Position numbers and translations under genes: made by a program. DNA of 64,000 bases, from contig NC_052477.1 of the NCBI RefSeq assembly GCF_009730915.1, positions 1,691,699-1,755,698 of the forward strand, given 5' to 3'. The stretch comes from Dioscorea cayenensis subsp. rotundata. Taxonomy: Eukaryota; Streptophyta; Magnoliopsida; Dioscoreales; Dioscoreaceae. Positions 49,062-59,961 of this stretch are shown here, one piece after another (positions within the stretch are counted from its first letter, which is position 1; each line of letters starts with the position of its first letter). Below the pieces are notes generated by a model. The model ran no database searches and was not told the origin of the DNA. It saw only the letters and a list, made by a program, of their open reading frames with translations.

Positions 49062-49580
49062 AAGGCTCATTTCTTTTATACCATTTCCTTGTTCCCCAGA
49101 CTCATTGAAGTTAATTGGGTGTAGGAATCATTTATAGGACACGAAAGAAGCAGGAATGTTGCTCCTGGTGATAGAAACAGGTGCTATAAGTGCATCAATA
49201 GGACTCGAGCTGAGGATCCCAATTTGGATTTTGGTCGGTTGAGTTAAAAAAACAAATATGTGCTTGAAAGTACACATCTGTGTGCTCATACTTCCGTGAT
49301 CATTTCTTTTTTCTTTCATTATTAGTATTGATCTATATCTATTTTATGCTTCAAGTTTTTAATGCATGTTGAACACTATTTTTTCTCTTCTTCTATGTGG
49401 TGCCTTTGACGTGGAAGAGGTGACAAGGCTCTTTGAATCAAAAGTGTTAAAGCAACAGTAAGCATGATGATATGAGTTATTCATTGAGTTATTTTTGTAA
49501 CTTTTTGCAGATCCAGATCCCACTCAAGATCTCCTGAAACCTCCCTACTGCTTATTTTATCTTTCTTCATCATGATCCAT
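49062..49580 (+). pseudogene. Copy of SR gene intron 10-exon 11 segment between copia halves
   Basis: Near-identical to 28431-28959 of the SR splicing factor gene, in the same orientation. It carries the last part of intron 10, the acceptor TTTTTGCAG, and exon 11 (ATCCAGATCC...CCTGAAACCTC). Only scattered substitutions separate the copies (for example ACTCGTTG/ACTCATTG, CAGGAAGG/CAGGAATG). About 13 bases covering the exon 11 donor (CAGTATGTAG) are missing here. Upstream it abuts copia integrase; downstream, homology stops at GATCCAT. Introns are included, so the copy came from DNA or unspliced RNA rather than from mature mRNA. Confidence 0.9.
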
Positions 49581-49790
49581 TCAAGATTTAATAATACTTT
49601 ATAACATCTTTGAGCTGTTAGATAGACTCATTTTAAGTTCTAGTGGGGTGTGTTTAGTTTATCAGATTTTTTATCTGTCAAGATGAGAGGTTAAGCTATT
49701 AAGAAAGATAAGGGTGTGCATAAATATTGGTAGAGGAAAAGTGAGGGGGGATCATATATATGTCAGTTTTGGGATCATTTGTATGTGAAC
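49581..49790. other. Junction segment with SINE-like piece
   Basis: Lies between the SR copy and copia element B. TTAAGAAAGATAAGGGTGTGCATAAATATTGGTAGAG at about 49697-49732 resembles 60965-61000, part of a SINE-like repeat (only short shared words are visible, such as GGTGTGCATAA). The rest is unrecognised. Confidence 0.4.
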
Positions 49791-52394
49791 TTGAAGTTCA
49801 AAGCATCATTAAATGCAAAATATTGCAAATGAAATACCTGATGCATTCACTAATACTAAAATGGTAACCAAATCATATGTACTAGCTGCCAATGCTCCTA
49901 CAAGAATTGAGATTCCTAAGAATTCATTAAAATAAAATCAAGTAGAAAATAAACCATGACAAAAATGTGGAAGACCAATTGGCGCCAAAGATTTAGCTTC
50001 TAGAAAAAGGAAGCAGAAAAATAAAGAGAAGGATCTCCCATGTAAAAGGGGAGAGAAAATTATAAAACCCTTAGAACAAATTAATGAAGAATGATATTTC
50101 TGAAAATATTGAAAATTCAATTTGCTATGTAGATGATGGTCAAAGATTGAATCAGTATGAGACCGAAATAAATGATATACTCATCTACAATGTGGCTACA
50201 GATATAGAAATAAATACTGATAATGATCCAGAGCCACGATCTATTGAAGAATGTCGACAAAGAAATGATTGGCCAAAATGGGAAGAAGCTATCCAGGCTG
50301 AGCTAAATTCTCTATCAAAACATGAGGTGTTTGGGCCGATAGTGCCAACACCATAAGGGATAAAACCAGTCGGTTATAAATGGGTGTTCGTGAGAAAAAG
50401 AAATGAAAATAATCAAATTATGAGATACAAAGCAAGACTAGTTGCTTAAGGTTTTTCTCAAATGTCTGGTATTGATTATGAAGAAACATATTCTCCTTTA
50501 ATGGATGTAATTACTTTTTGATTTTTAATTGCCATAGCAACAAGTAATAAATTAGATATGCAGTTGATGGATGTTGTCACAGCATATCTATATGGATTAC
50601 TTGAAAATGACATATATATGAAAATCCCTGAAGGATATAAAAAAATAAACATTACAAATCAACAACATTTATACTCTATTAAATTGCAGAGATCTCTCTA
50701 TGGATTAAAATAATCTGGATGGATGTGGTATAACCATCTCAGTGAATATCTTATAAAAGAAGGGTACCAAAATGATAGTATATGTCCATGAGTGTTTATT
50801 AAAAGTTATACTAACGGTTTTGTTGTGATAGCAGTATATATGGATGATTTAAATCTTTTAGGCACTCATTCTGAAATTGCAATTGCAGCATCATATTTGA
50901 GAAAATAATTTGAAATGAAAGATTTGGGAAAGACCAAATTCTGTCTAGGTATACAAATCGAGCACTTATCCTTAGGAATATTTGTGCATCAATCAACTTA
51001 TATAAAGTACTGAAGAGATTCAATATGGAGAAGGCTTATCCATTGAGTACGCCAATGGTTGTCCAGACTCTTAATGTTCAGAAAGATTCATTTCGTCCAC
51101 CTAAAGAAGAAGAAATTATTCTTGGTCCAAAAACTCCATATCTAAGTGCAATCGGTGCATTAATGTACCTTGCAAACAATACAAGACCTGATATAGCTTT
51201 TACAGTAAATCTTCTAGCAAGATACAACTCTACACCGACACGAAGACACTAGAAAGGAGTAGAAGATGTGCTACGTTATTTACGAGGAACTACAAATCTG
51301 GGCTTATTCTATCCACAAGAATCTTCATCCAACCTCACAGGCTTTGCTGATGCTGGGTATCTGTCTGATCCTCACAAAGGGCGATCTTAGACTAGATTCA
51401 TATTTTCTTACAATGGTACAGTTATCTCATGGTGTTCCACAAAACAAACTCTTATAGCTACTTCATCAAATCATACTGAAATTCTAGCTCTCCATGAAAC
51501 AAGTCGTGAATGCCAATGATTATGATCTATGATTGGGCATATATAGTCATCATGCAAATTACTATCAGTAACAACAGATGCCACAGTAATTTATGAAGAC
51601 AACAATGCTTGTATTTCTTAAATACAAGGAGGTTATATTAAAGGTGATAGAATGAAGCATATATTACAAATTTTTTTTACACTCATGATCTCCAGAAAAA
51701 AAGTGTTATAGAAGTTCAAAAGATTCAATCCAATGAGAATCAAGCTGATCCTAAGTGCATTCACCAAAGACTTATACACAAAATTGGGATGATAAGACTT
51801 AAGGATGTAAGTACTTCTGATATAAGTTAAAAATTATTTATGAGGGGGAAACTGTACTCTTTTTCCCTTCGCCAAGGTTTTTATATCAATGGGTTTTTCC
51901 GAGGCAAGGTTTTTAATGAGGCAGTAACTCTTATACCAAGGATAGTGTACTCTTTTTCCTTAGTTATGTTTTTATCCCACTGGGGTTTTCCAAGCAATGT
52001 TTTAACGAGGCATATCCTTTGGGTGTAGGCATTCAAGGGGAGTGTTATGAATATTATAAATGGATGTTCTACTGTAGCAATATCACTATAGAAGGCGGCA
52101 TTACTATAGCAATTTCTAGATGTTACTATAGCAGCCGCAACGCTGCAGTAGCTGCCCATGTGGTATTGTAGCAGTAGTCAATACTGTTACTATTCCATCT
52201 ACCAGGGTATTTTAGACCGTCTGATCATAAATACCCCCACTCATTTGTATATTTTGATATAGACGAAAAGGAAAAGAGAAAGAGAAGTAAAGAAGAAGGA
52301 AGAAGAGGAAGAGGTGAATTTTAAAGGGTTTTTGGTAAATATTCTGGCTCTCTATTCTTATTACTCTCTTTACATTTATAAAATATTCTTAACA
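49790..52394 (+). mobile_element. Copia element B, 3' half (RT, RNase H, 3' LTR)
   Basis: Starts within the integrase-RT linker (VQSIIKLQNIANEIPDAFTN type), then RT (WPKWEEAIQAELNSLSKHEV, KPVGYKWVFVRKRNE, MDVVTAYLYG, and the catalytic AVYMDDLNLLG at about 50830-50862). RNase H motifs follow (GALMYLANNTRPDIAFTVN, GFADAGYLSD, TLIATSSNH). A polypurine tract AAGGGGAG at 52035-52042 precedes a 3' LTR at 52043-52394 (TGTTATGAATATT to TTCTTAACA). Many stop codons disrupt the frame. Its LTR is unlike the 5' LTR of element A in sequence and length (352 against 187 bp), so A and B are different elements. Its own 5' LTR and gag are absent. Confidence 0.85.
52043..52394 (+). repeat. 3' LTR of copia element B
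   Basis: TG...CA ends, preceded by the purine tract AAGGGGAG. Contains repeated CTATAGCAA-like and CTGTAGCA words in its first 150 bp and purine-rich DNA at about 52262-52310. Confidence 0.75.
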
Positions 52395-53130
52395 CTATGA
52401 ATATTAAAATAGCGATTTGCCTTGTCTTTACATTACTCTCCCATTCTAGCTGTATCATTTCTTCGTCACTTGTCAAATTTCAAGTTTAAAAATTATTTTG
52501 GTTTTCATTTTTATACATACATTTTTTAAAATATTTGCATGTGGTTATATGTGGAAGGGGAATTAGGAAAAAAAATCATGCTTGAATATAGTTTTAAATT
52601 TTTTTTTTTTGGAAATAAATAGGTTTAAAACAAATAAAAACACAATAAGATTTAAAAGATGTGTAACAGTGCATACTATTTTATTAGTGATAATAATTAT
52701 AATTTTTTAAAATTAATAAAAATTTAAATATAAAATATTTTCTTTAAATCAATAATATTTTGTTTAAAATTAATAAGGAGTTGAAAAAACACAAAAGTAA
52801 CTTTAGTTATTGCTTTTTTTTTAATTGTTCAGTCAAATTGGACATTTAACATGAGATGGTTCAAAGACTATTTTGATAAATAACATGGTCATTAATGAAA
52901 TAGCCATAAAGAAATTATAATAAATTCAAAAAAGGAAAAGACTTAGTTGATTTTAATTCGTAAACCATATAATTTTATTTATTTTACTTTTTTAAATATA
53001 AACTCATACAAAAAAAAAATCAGTCAATGCTTTGATCTGTGCATGCATCACTGTTTTTGGCTTTATTAGGATGTTTACAACAATCCGTGATTGAGAATAT
53101 ATAGATATAAATTTATTTATATGATATTAA
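52395..53130. other. AT-rich spacer
   Basis: No gene or clear repeat structure seen. Strongly AT-rich with several A and T runs. Confidence 0.5.
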
Positions 53131-53654
53131 AAAGTGATGAAGTTTAGTGGAAATTGCCAAAAACACCCTCTAAGTTTGCAATATGTACAAATTGTCCCTC
53201 TAAATTTGATTATCCATAAAAAAACCCTCCTTTTGAATACAATGAATTTGAAACCCCCCAAGCATGTAATGGAGTTAGTTTTGAATTTTTTGGACAAAAT
53301 TATCCCTTGCATGGGAAGTTGTGGCAAATGAGACATGGTTTGACCATAACGCCCTTTGCTGCAATAATTTTCCTCTTCAAGAGAAAGCAGTTTTTTTCTT
53401 GGTTAATCCCTAGAGAACACTATTATTGGCGCGGGTTTCTTTTTTCTCTCTTTAGCTCTTCAGCTTTTCCTTTTACAAAGTTGTCGTTGCCTAGACATCT
53501 TCTGTAGGATTGGACCACTGCCTTGAAGGAGAAGTCCCACTCAACTCTTCGGCATTTCATTAGTTTGTGCTCCAAGGTATTGAGGCGAGGTGGATATCGT
53601 TGAAGATGTCGTGCAGTTTCCTTTTGTTTTGATATTCTGTGGGTTTCTTTCTAG

Positions 53655-56250
53655 TTTGATTTGTAAAGTATTCTTTGCAAGATCTACGATTGTGTCCGCA
53701 TTCGTAGTAGTGATGTGAGTTTTTTAAATGGTTAGCGGCAACAAAGTCCGACATGCAATGACAACTTCAAAATGATCTAACGAGGAAGGAAGGCCTACTA
53801 AACCGTTAGGGTGGCACTGAGGTAGAACGGATACGCTCGTAGAATCCGAATACCTACTGAAATCATTTCTGTTTAAATAGAAACTGGATAAATTTAAACA
53901 GAGACATAACATTTTAAACATAAACTTGATAAATTTAAACGGAAACATTTCTGTTTAAACAAAAAACTATATAATTTTAAACGGAAACATGGGCATGACA
54001 AGGATAGCTGAGAAAAAACATAAGTTTTATGCGGAAATTGGGATAATTAATCAATAATTAACTTGTACAACTATGTTTCTGTTTAAATATCATCGTTTCG
54101 TTTTAAATTTATGTTTATTTATGGAAACGATTTTCATAAATAACGAGAAAAATGTATAATAATATGCAATAGTTTGTGGCAAACATATGTAACGAATATA
54201 AGTTGTACTTTATGCTTAGTTGGAGACAGTTTCTTTGCAAGATCTACGATTGTGTCCGCACTCGTGATAGTGAAGTGAGTTTTTTAAATGATTAGCGCCT
54301 ACAAAACGTTGTTCGACATGCAATGACAAAACTTCAAATTGATCTAACGAGTAAGGAAGGCCTATTAAACCGTCATGATGGCCCTGAGGTGGAACGGATA
54401 TGCTCGTAGAATCCGAATACCTACTAAAATCATTTCTGTTTAAACAAGAACTAGATAAATTTAAATAAAGACATAACATTTTAAACAGAAACTTAATAAA
54501 TTTAAACAGAAACATTTCTGTTTAAACAAAAAACTGTATAATTTTTAAAGCGGAGCTGAGGACATGACAAGGGATAGCTAAGAAAAAAACATAAGTTTAA
54601 ATCGAGGCCGGGATAATTAATCAATAATTAACTTGTACTACTATGTTTCTGTTTAAATATCATTGTTTCATTTTAAATTTGCGTTTATTTATGAAAACGA
54701 TTTTTTTCATAAATAACTGAACAAAAATATCTGTACAATAATATGCGATAGTTTGTGGCAAACATATGTAATGAATATAAGTTGTCCTCTATGCTTAGTT
54801 GGCGACAGTTTTTTTACAAGATCTATGATTGTGTCCACACTCGTGGTAGTGAAGTGAGTTTTTTAAATGGTTAGCGCCTACAAAACGTTGTCCGACATGC
54901 AATGACAAAACTTTAAATTGATCTAACGAGTAAGGAATGCCTACTAAACCGTCAGGATGGTCCTGAGGTGGAACTGGTACACTCGTAGAATCCGAATACC
55001 TACTAAAATTATTTCTGTTTAAACATAAACTGGATAAATTTAAACAGAGACATAACATTTTAAACAGAAACTTGATAAATTTAAACGGAAACATTTCTGT
55101 TTAAACAAAAAACTATATAATTGTAAACGGAAACAGGGACATGATAAGAATAGCTGAGAAAAAACATAAGTTTAAATCGGAAATTGGGATAATTAATCAA
55201 TAATTAACTTGTACAACTATGTTTCTGTTTAAATATCATCGTTTCATTTTAAATTTGCGTTTATTTATGGAAACGATTTTCATAAATAACAAGCAAAATG
55301 TACAATAATAAGCGATAGTTTGTGGCAAACATATGTAACGAATATAAGTGTCCTCTATGCTTAGTTGGCGACAGTTTCTTTGCAAGATCTACGATAGTGT
55401 CCGCACTCGTGGTAGTGAAGTGAGTTTTTTAAATGGTTAGCGCCTACAAAACATTGTCTAACATGCAATGACAAAACTTCAAATTGATCTAACGAGTAAG
55501 GAAGGCCTATTAAACCGTCATGATGGCCCTGCGGTGGAACGGATACGCTCGTACAATCTGAATACCTATTAAAATCATTTTTGTTTAAACAGAAACTAGA
55601 TAAATTTAAACAGAAACATAACATTTTAAACAGAAACTTGGTAAATTTAAATAGAAATATTTCTGTTTAAACAAAAAACTGTATAATTTTAAACGGGAAC
55701 AGGGATATGACAATGATAGCTTAGAAAAAACATAAGTTTTAAGCGGAAACTGGGATAATTAATCAATAATTAACTTGTACAACTATGTTTCTGTTTAAAT
55801 ATCATCGTTTCGTTTTAAATTTATGTTTATTTATGGAAACGATTTTCATAAATAACGAGCAAAATGTATAATAATATGCAATAGTTTGTGGCAAACATAT
55901 GTAACGAATATAAGTTGTACTCTATGCTTAGTTGGCGACAGTTTCTTTGCAAGATCTACGATTGTGTTCGCACTCGTGGTAGTGAAGTGAGTGTTTTAAA
56001 TGGTTAGTGCCTACAAAACGTTATTCGACATGCAATGACAAAACTTTAAATTGATCTAACGAGTAAGGAAGGCCTTCTAAACCGTTAGGGTGCCCCTGAG
56101 GTGGAACGGATACGCTCGTAGAATCCGAATATCTACTATAATCATTTTTTGTTTAAACAGAAACTGGATAAATTTAAACAGAGACATAACATTTTAAACA
56201 GAAACTTGATAAATTTCAATGGAAACATTTCTGTTTAAACAAAAAACCAA
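53655..56250 (-). repeat. Tandem array, five ~560-580-bp units, reading a zinc-knuckle-like peptide
   Basis: The anchor GATCTACGATTGTGTCCGC (with variants) recurs at about 53681, 54241, 54820, 55386 and 55953, giving periods of about 560, 579, 566 and 567 bp. On the minus strand each unit has an open frame of up to ~99 codons with ANHLKNSLHYHECGHNRRSC, a fragment like the C-terminal zinc knuckle of MULE/FAR1-type proteins, preceded by SRYSDSTSVSVPPQGHHDGL. Each unit also holds short inverted words TTTCTGTTTAAA and TTTAAACAGAAA. The unit nearest 53.6 kb extends beyond the knuckle (KEYFTNQTRKKPTEYQNKRK), so it may be the source end. No full gene remains. Confidence 0.8.
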
Positions 56251-57300
56251 AAAGAATGTAAAAATATATGCAAAAAGGTTTAACGTGATGTGATTGGGTG
56301 ATTGTTTTTACACCATTTTTAACGACAAGGATGGAATTTCATAACATGGAACCAGTCCTAGTTACCTACATGGGGCAAAAAGAAAGTGAAACAATAAAGG
56401 AAGGGCTGTCTGAGTTATTCAAAACTCACAGGGGCTGTTTGGGAAGTTTTGAAATTGTTGAGGGGTAAACAGTAATTCTCCCTAAAGTTTATAAGTTTTT
56501 AAAAAAGGTAATGTATTGTGCATGCACGAATTTTCATGCCTATGTTGATGATGCCACAATTATTATCATGTGGATGTGAACTGAGTGTGAGGCCGGATCT
56601 AATAATTTTTTTTAGCAAGGATAAAATTTCAAAATAACAAGTTTTGCTTATAATAACAAAATTACAAGGAAAAAAATGAATGTTTTGTAATCCAGCGGTA
56701 CCCCGGATTTTGTTTGGGAAAGATGTGAGTTCGATTCCTACTAATCACGCTCCCAAATTTCAAGAGGGTGAAGACGTGTGGCAATTCCCTTGCTTGCATA
56801 TGCCCCTAAGGGTTGTTGTTTATCGCTTTGTCCAAAATTTTTTTTTTTTTGAAAACATTACAAATTTTTGTTATTATCAATTATAATAATTTTCTTTTAC
56901 TTGCTCTAAACATGATTTTGAAGGCAAGAATATTGAAATAGGTTTCTCACTGTCTTTTATTAAATATAAATTTCAATGGTTGTATATATATGATTAGTAT
57001 TTTGTAAAAACTGGTTTGTATTTAATCACAAATTTTTTTATTTTTTTAATTGTAACCTCATAATTATATATAGAGAGAGAACCGGTAATCTAGGGACGCC
57101 CACAACAACCGTTAGATCATCATTTAATGGTTACTATTTTATTATAAATATAATCTTGGAACCCCACCTCCAGAGTTAGTAATTAAACACCAGCCTTTAG
57201 ATGGGTGATCTAATGGCTACTTTAGGGATGCCCCTAGATTCGTTTTATTAGGATGTCCTCAAAAACATATTGTTATATACATCTATACATATATATATAT
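56251..57300. other. Spacer with SINE-like and MITE-like pieces
   Basis: No coding gene. 56270-56480 flanks the array, 56680-56850 is a SINE-like copy and 57060-57260 is an AT-flanked MITE-like piece with CTAGGGACGCCC near one end and its near-complement GGGATGCCCCTAG near the other. Confidence 0.45.
56683..56850 (+). repeat. tRNA-derived SINE-like copy
   Basis: TAATCCAGCGGTA resembles an A box and GTGAGTTCGATTCC is a close match to the B box (GTTCGANTCC) about 35 bp downstream. The copy ends in a run of T after TTATCGCTTTGTCC. This is the best-preserved SINE-like copy in the window. Confidence 0.55.
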
Positions 57301-57310
57301 ATATATATTT

Positions 57311-58310
57311 GAAAAGGTGGATAAACCACTTCAATTAAACCAAAAAAGAGACAGAAACAACAAGTCTCCACTCAAATCGAAGTGCTAGATGTGGTACAGA
57401 TAGCTTGGAAGCAAAAGAACTACAAAAGAAACAGAAAACGAGGAACAAAAGTCCTCCTCAATGGCAGCTATAATGGAAAAACTAGCCTGTAAGCGATAAT
57501 TGAGCCTCCTTGGCCAATGGACCCTCAGCATCAACACCAGAATGAGGTCCCAAAAACCCCAGACTGCGGTGGACACTCGCCGTGGAATCCTCGAGCTTCC
57601 CTTTGATACCCTATGCACAATTTGAGAACCAGGACAAGAGCATTCAATCAATTTTGATAATAAGAAAATGCACAGGAACACATTGGTATTAAAAATAAGA
57701 TCATTTCTAACAAGTCAAACATTCCACACATGAGTTTTCACAAATAAATCTCCGAAGTCCCTTAAATAAGATCGCATTAACATCCTCCAAGAATCTCAAA
57801 GACTGCACATCGAAGAGGTGTCTAAGACAATTGGAACAAGTTAATTAAATAATCCCAAATTCATCTAACGTACGGGTAACTAAGGAACAAGTGATCAACT
57901 GTTTCAATCCCTAAGTGACACAAAACACAAGTTACGGTTGGAAGCCTGTTACACCTTCTTTTTGCCAAATTCTAAAGGAAAGAACCTTATTCTTCCACAC
58001 TAGCCAATTAAGGAGATTGATTTTTCTTGAACAAATGTTACGCTAGAAGAACCTCGCCACCGGGCATCTAACTCCACAATCATTAAGGAAATTATAGAAG
58101 GATTTAATAGAGAAGAGTCCATTTTCTGTCAGAATCCAGCATTTCTTATATGCGCTCTCCACACCAGGTGCTCACATATGATCCTTGAAAGGCAAAGAAT
58201 CCTAGTTTGCAGAAAACGACACTTCCTCTAAAAAAAAAGGACAACTCCCACATTGTGCCCTTAGGAAGGGTGCCATTACTAAATTCCTCTGGCCATAAGT
58301 TCAAGGGTGT
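57311..58310 (-). mobile_element. LINE (L1) 3' fragment with zf-RVT domain
   Basis: The minus strand reads RLPTVTCVLCHLGIETVDHL and then DYLINLF, the zinc-binding zf-RVT region near the end of plant L1 ORF2. The piece continues as stop-broken sequence to an AT-repeat at 57280-57310 that would be at the 3' tail. It is truncated at the 5' side and not coding. Confidence 0.75.
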
Positions 58311-58318
58311 AATCCATT

Positions 58319-58594
58319 AAAGCAACGGTCTTTCCAAAAAAGAGTTCGCCTCGTCCAAATTAATATATATATATATATATATATATAGATAATAATGTAA
58401 GAAGCAAACAAAGTTAAAAAGAGTCCTAAAATAATTGGCGTGTCCCACTGCCCGGACATTAGGAAAGCAACGGTCTTTCCAAAAAAAAAAAAAGTTCGCC
58501 TCGCCCAAATTATATGTACATAATAATGTAAGAAGCAAACAAAGTTAAAAAGAGTCCTAAAATAATTGGCGTGTCCCACTGCCCGGACATTAGG
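58319..58594. repeat. Tandem duplication of ~130-145 bp
   Basis: AAAGCAACGGTCTTTCC starts at 58319 and 58464, and both copies end CCCACTGCCCGGACATTAGG. They differ mainly by a longer (TA)n run in the first and a longer A run in the second. This explains the repeated peptide on the minus strand here. Confidence 0.85.
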
Positions 58595-58775
58595 ACCACC
58601 CTTGTCCTTGTCTTTGGGTGGGTGTAATATTGTACACCTATAATAATAAGGACAAGATGCTTTAATTGGTATCCGCAGGCAAATAAAATGGCAGGACAAG
58701 TTGCTTTTGAAAAAAAAAAAACCCTTAAATTTTAAACTTTAAATAAAAAAATAGAAAAAGTTGTAGGAAATAAAG

Positions 58776-58778
<3 letters not shown>

Positions 58779-58816
<38 letters not shown>
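58779..58816. repeat. (AG)n microsatellite
   Basis: About 19 uninterrupted AG repeats followed by a short TG run. Confidence 0.95.
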
Positions 58817-58818
<2 letters not shown>

Positions 58819-59360
58819 TGTGTGAATATTTTTTACATGATGATAATGTGTTCACATGATTATGTTTATTTAAAAAGCATTTTGATTATGTTTATTTAAA
58901 ACGAATTTTGCATGAAAGGATATTTAGTTACTTAGTTCAATGTTATTTAATTGAATTAAATATAAAAGTAGTAGAGTTTGTGATTGAAACCAGTGAGTTT
59001 ATGATAAGATGACAAAAAGATGGATGTTATATATATATATATATATATATTATTTTACTTTATTGTCTAGAAACAATGAGATTATTTATGTCTCTATTTT
59101 TGTTTAGTAAGATAATCAAATTGATACCCTTAAAAATAAATTATGTGTTTAGATTTTTTTTTTTAAACAATTTTATGAAGAGAGTGAAGAGATGAAAAAT
59201 ATAGACTTTTTTTATAAAAAAAAAGAAAAGAAAAATATAGAGACTTATTTGAAATTTTATGGAAAATAAAAGTGAAGTGCAATAAAAAACTCAATAACAT
59301 ACGTGTCCTCATTTTGTGTAAGTTAAGATTCGAACTTATCTCCTTATCAAGAGTCCTAGT

Positions 59361-59961
59361 GACGGAACCAGGACTCGATGGTAAGCGTAGCTGAAGTTTA
59401 AAAGTAAAATATATAAAAAAATAATACAACAAAATAATTATTTTAAATGAAGACTAATGTATTAATATAACAAAATTTCGAATACACATTAAAAAAACAC
59501 ACAGAGTATAATTTAAATTTTTGTTATTATCTACAGCAAATATATAAATTTTTTAATAATTGAGCTAATAAAAAATACATCTCAAGTTTGTATTTTTTTA
59601 AATATATGTGTATATATGTTATAATATATTTGCATGCCTCAAGATCAACTTCAACTTTTTTTTTAAATTACTAAAATTTTTATATAAGATTTTTTAATTT
59701 TTTTATAAATTTTTATTAAAATTTTGAAATCATAGTAATTTTTAAATTAAAAAATAAAATCTGAAAAAAAAAACACATGCACCTATACTCACTAACCACT
59801 CAAGCACAACTACATTATTTACTTTTATGTACCAAAATAGTCTATTTTACATAAGTTTAAGTATAAAAAAATCAATACCATTAAATCTTATAATGCTTGA
59901 AAAGTAATGTCTCCGGCGCCGAGGGGGGCTTCAGCCCCTGCTAACCCCCCTTGGTTCCGTC
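59361..59961. mobile_element. Possible short inverted-repeat transposon
   Basis: The left end GACGGAACCA and right end TGGTTCCGTC are perfect 10-bp inverted repeats about 600 bp apart. Subterminal parts are also related (GTAGCTGAAG against GGGGCTGAAG on the complement). The interior is AT-rich without a gene. I cannot define a target-site duplication. Confidence 0.45.

Noticed and set aside
49062..49580. A second functional SR splicing factor gene
   Set aside because: Only one exon with intron flanks is present, the donor is missing, and copia sequence borders both sides.
53743..56250. A family of small zinc-finger genes
   Set aside because: The repeated open frames are fragments within a tandem array, with no promoter, start context or full domain; the regular period fits satellite DNA better.
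39775..56250. CRISPR-like array
   Set aside because: The repeats are hundreds of bases long without short uniform spacers, and the window is plant nuclear DNA.
58301..58699. 132-codon minus-strand open frame
   Set aside because: It is produced by the tandem duplication and a (TA)n run; no domain is visible.
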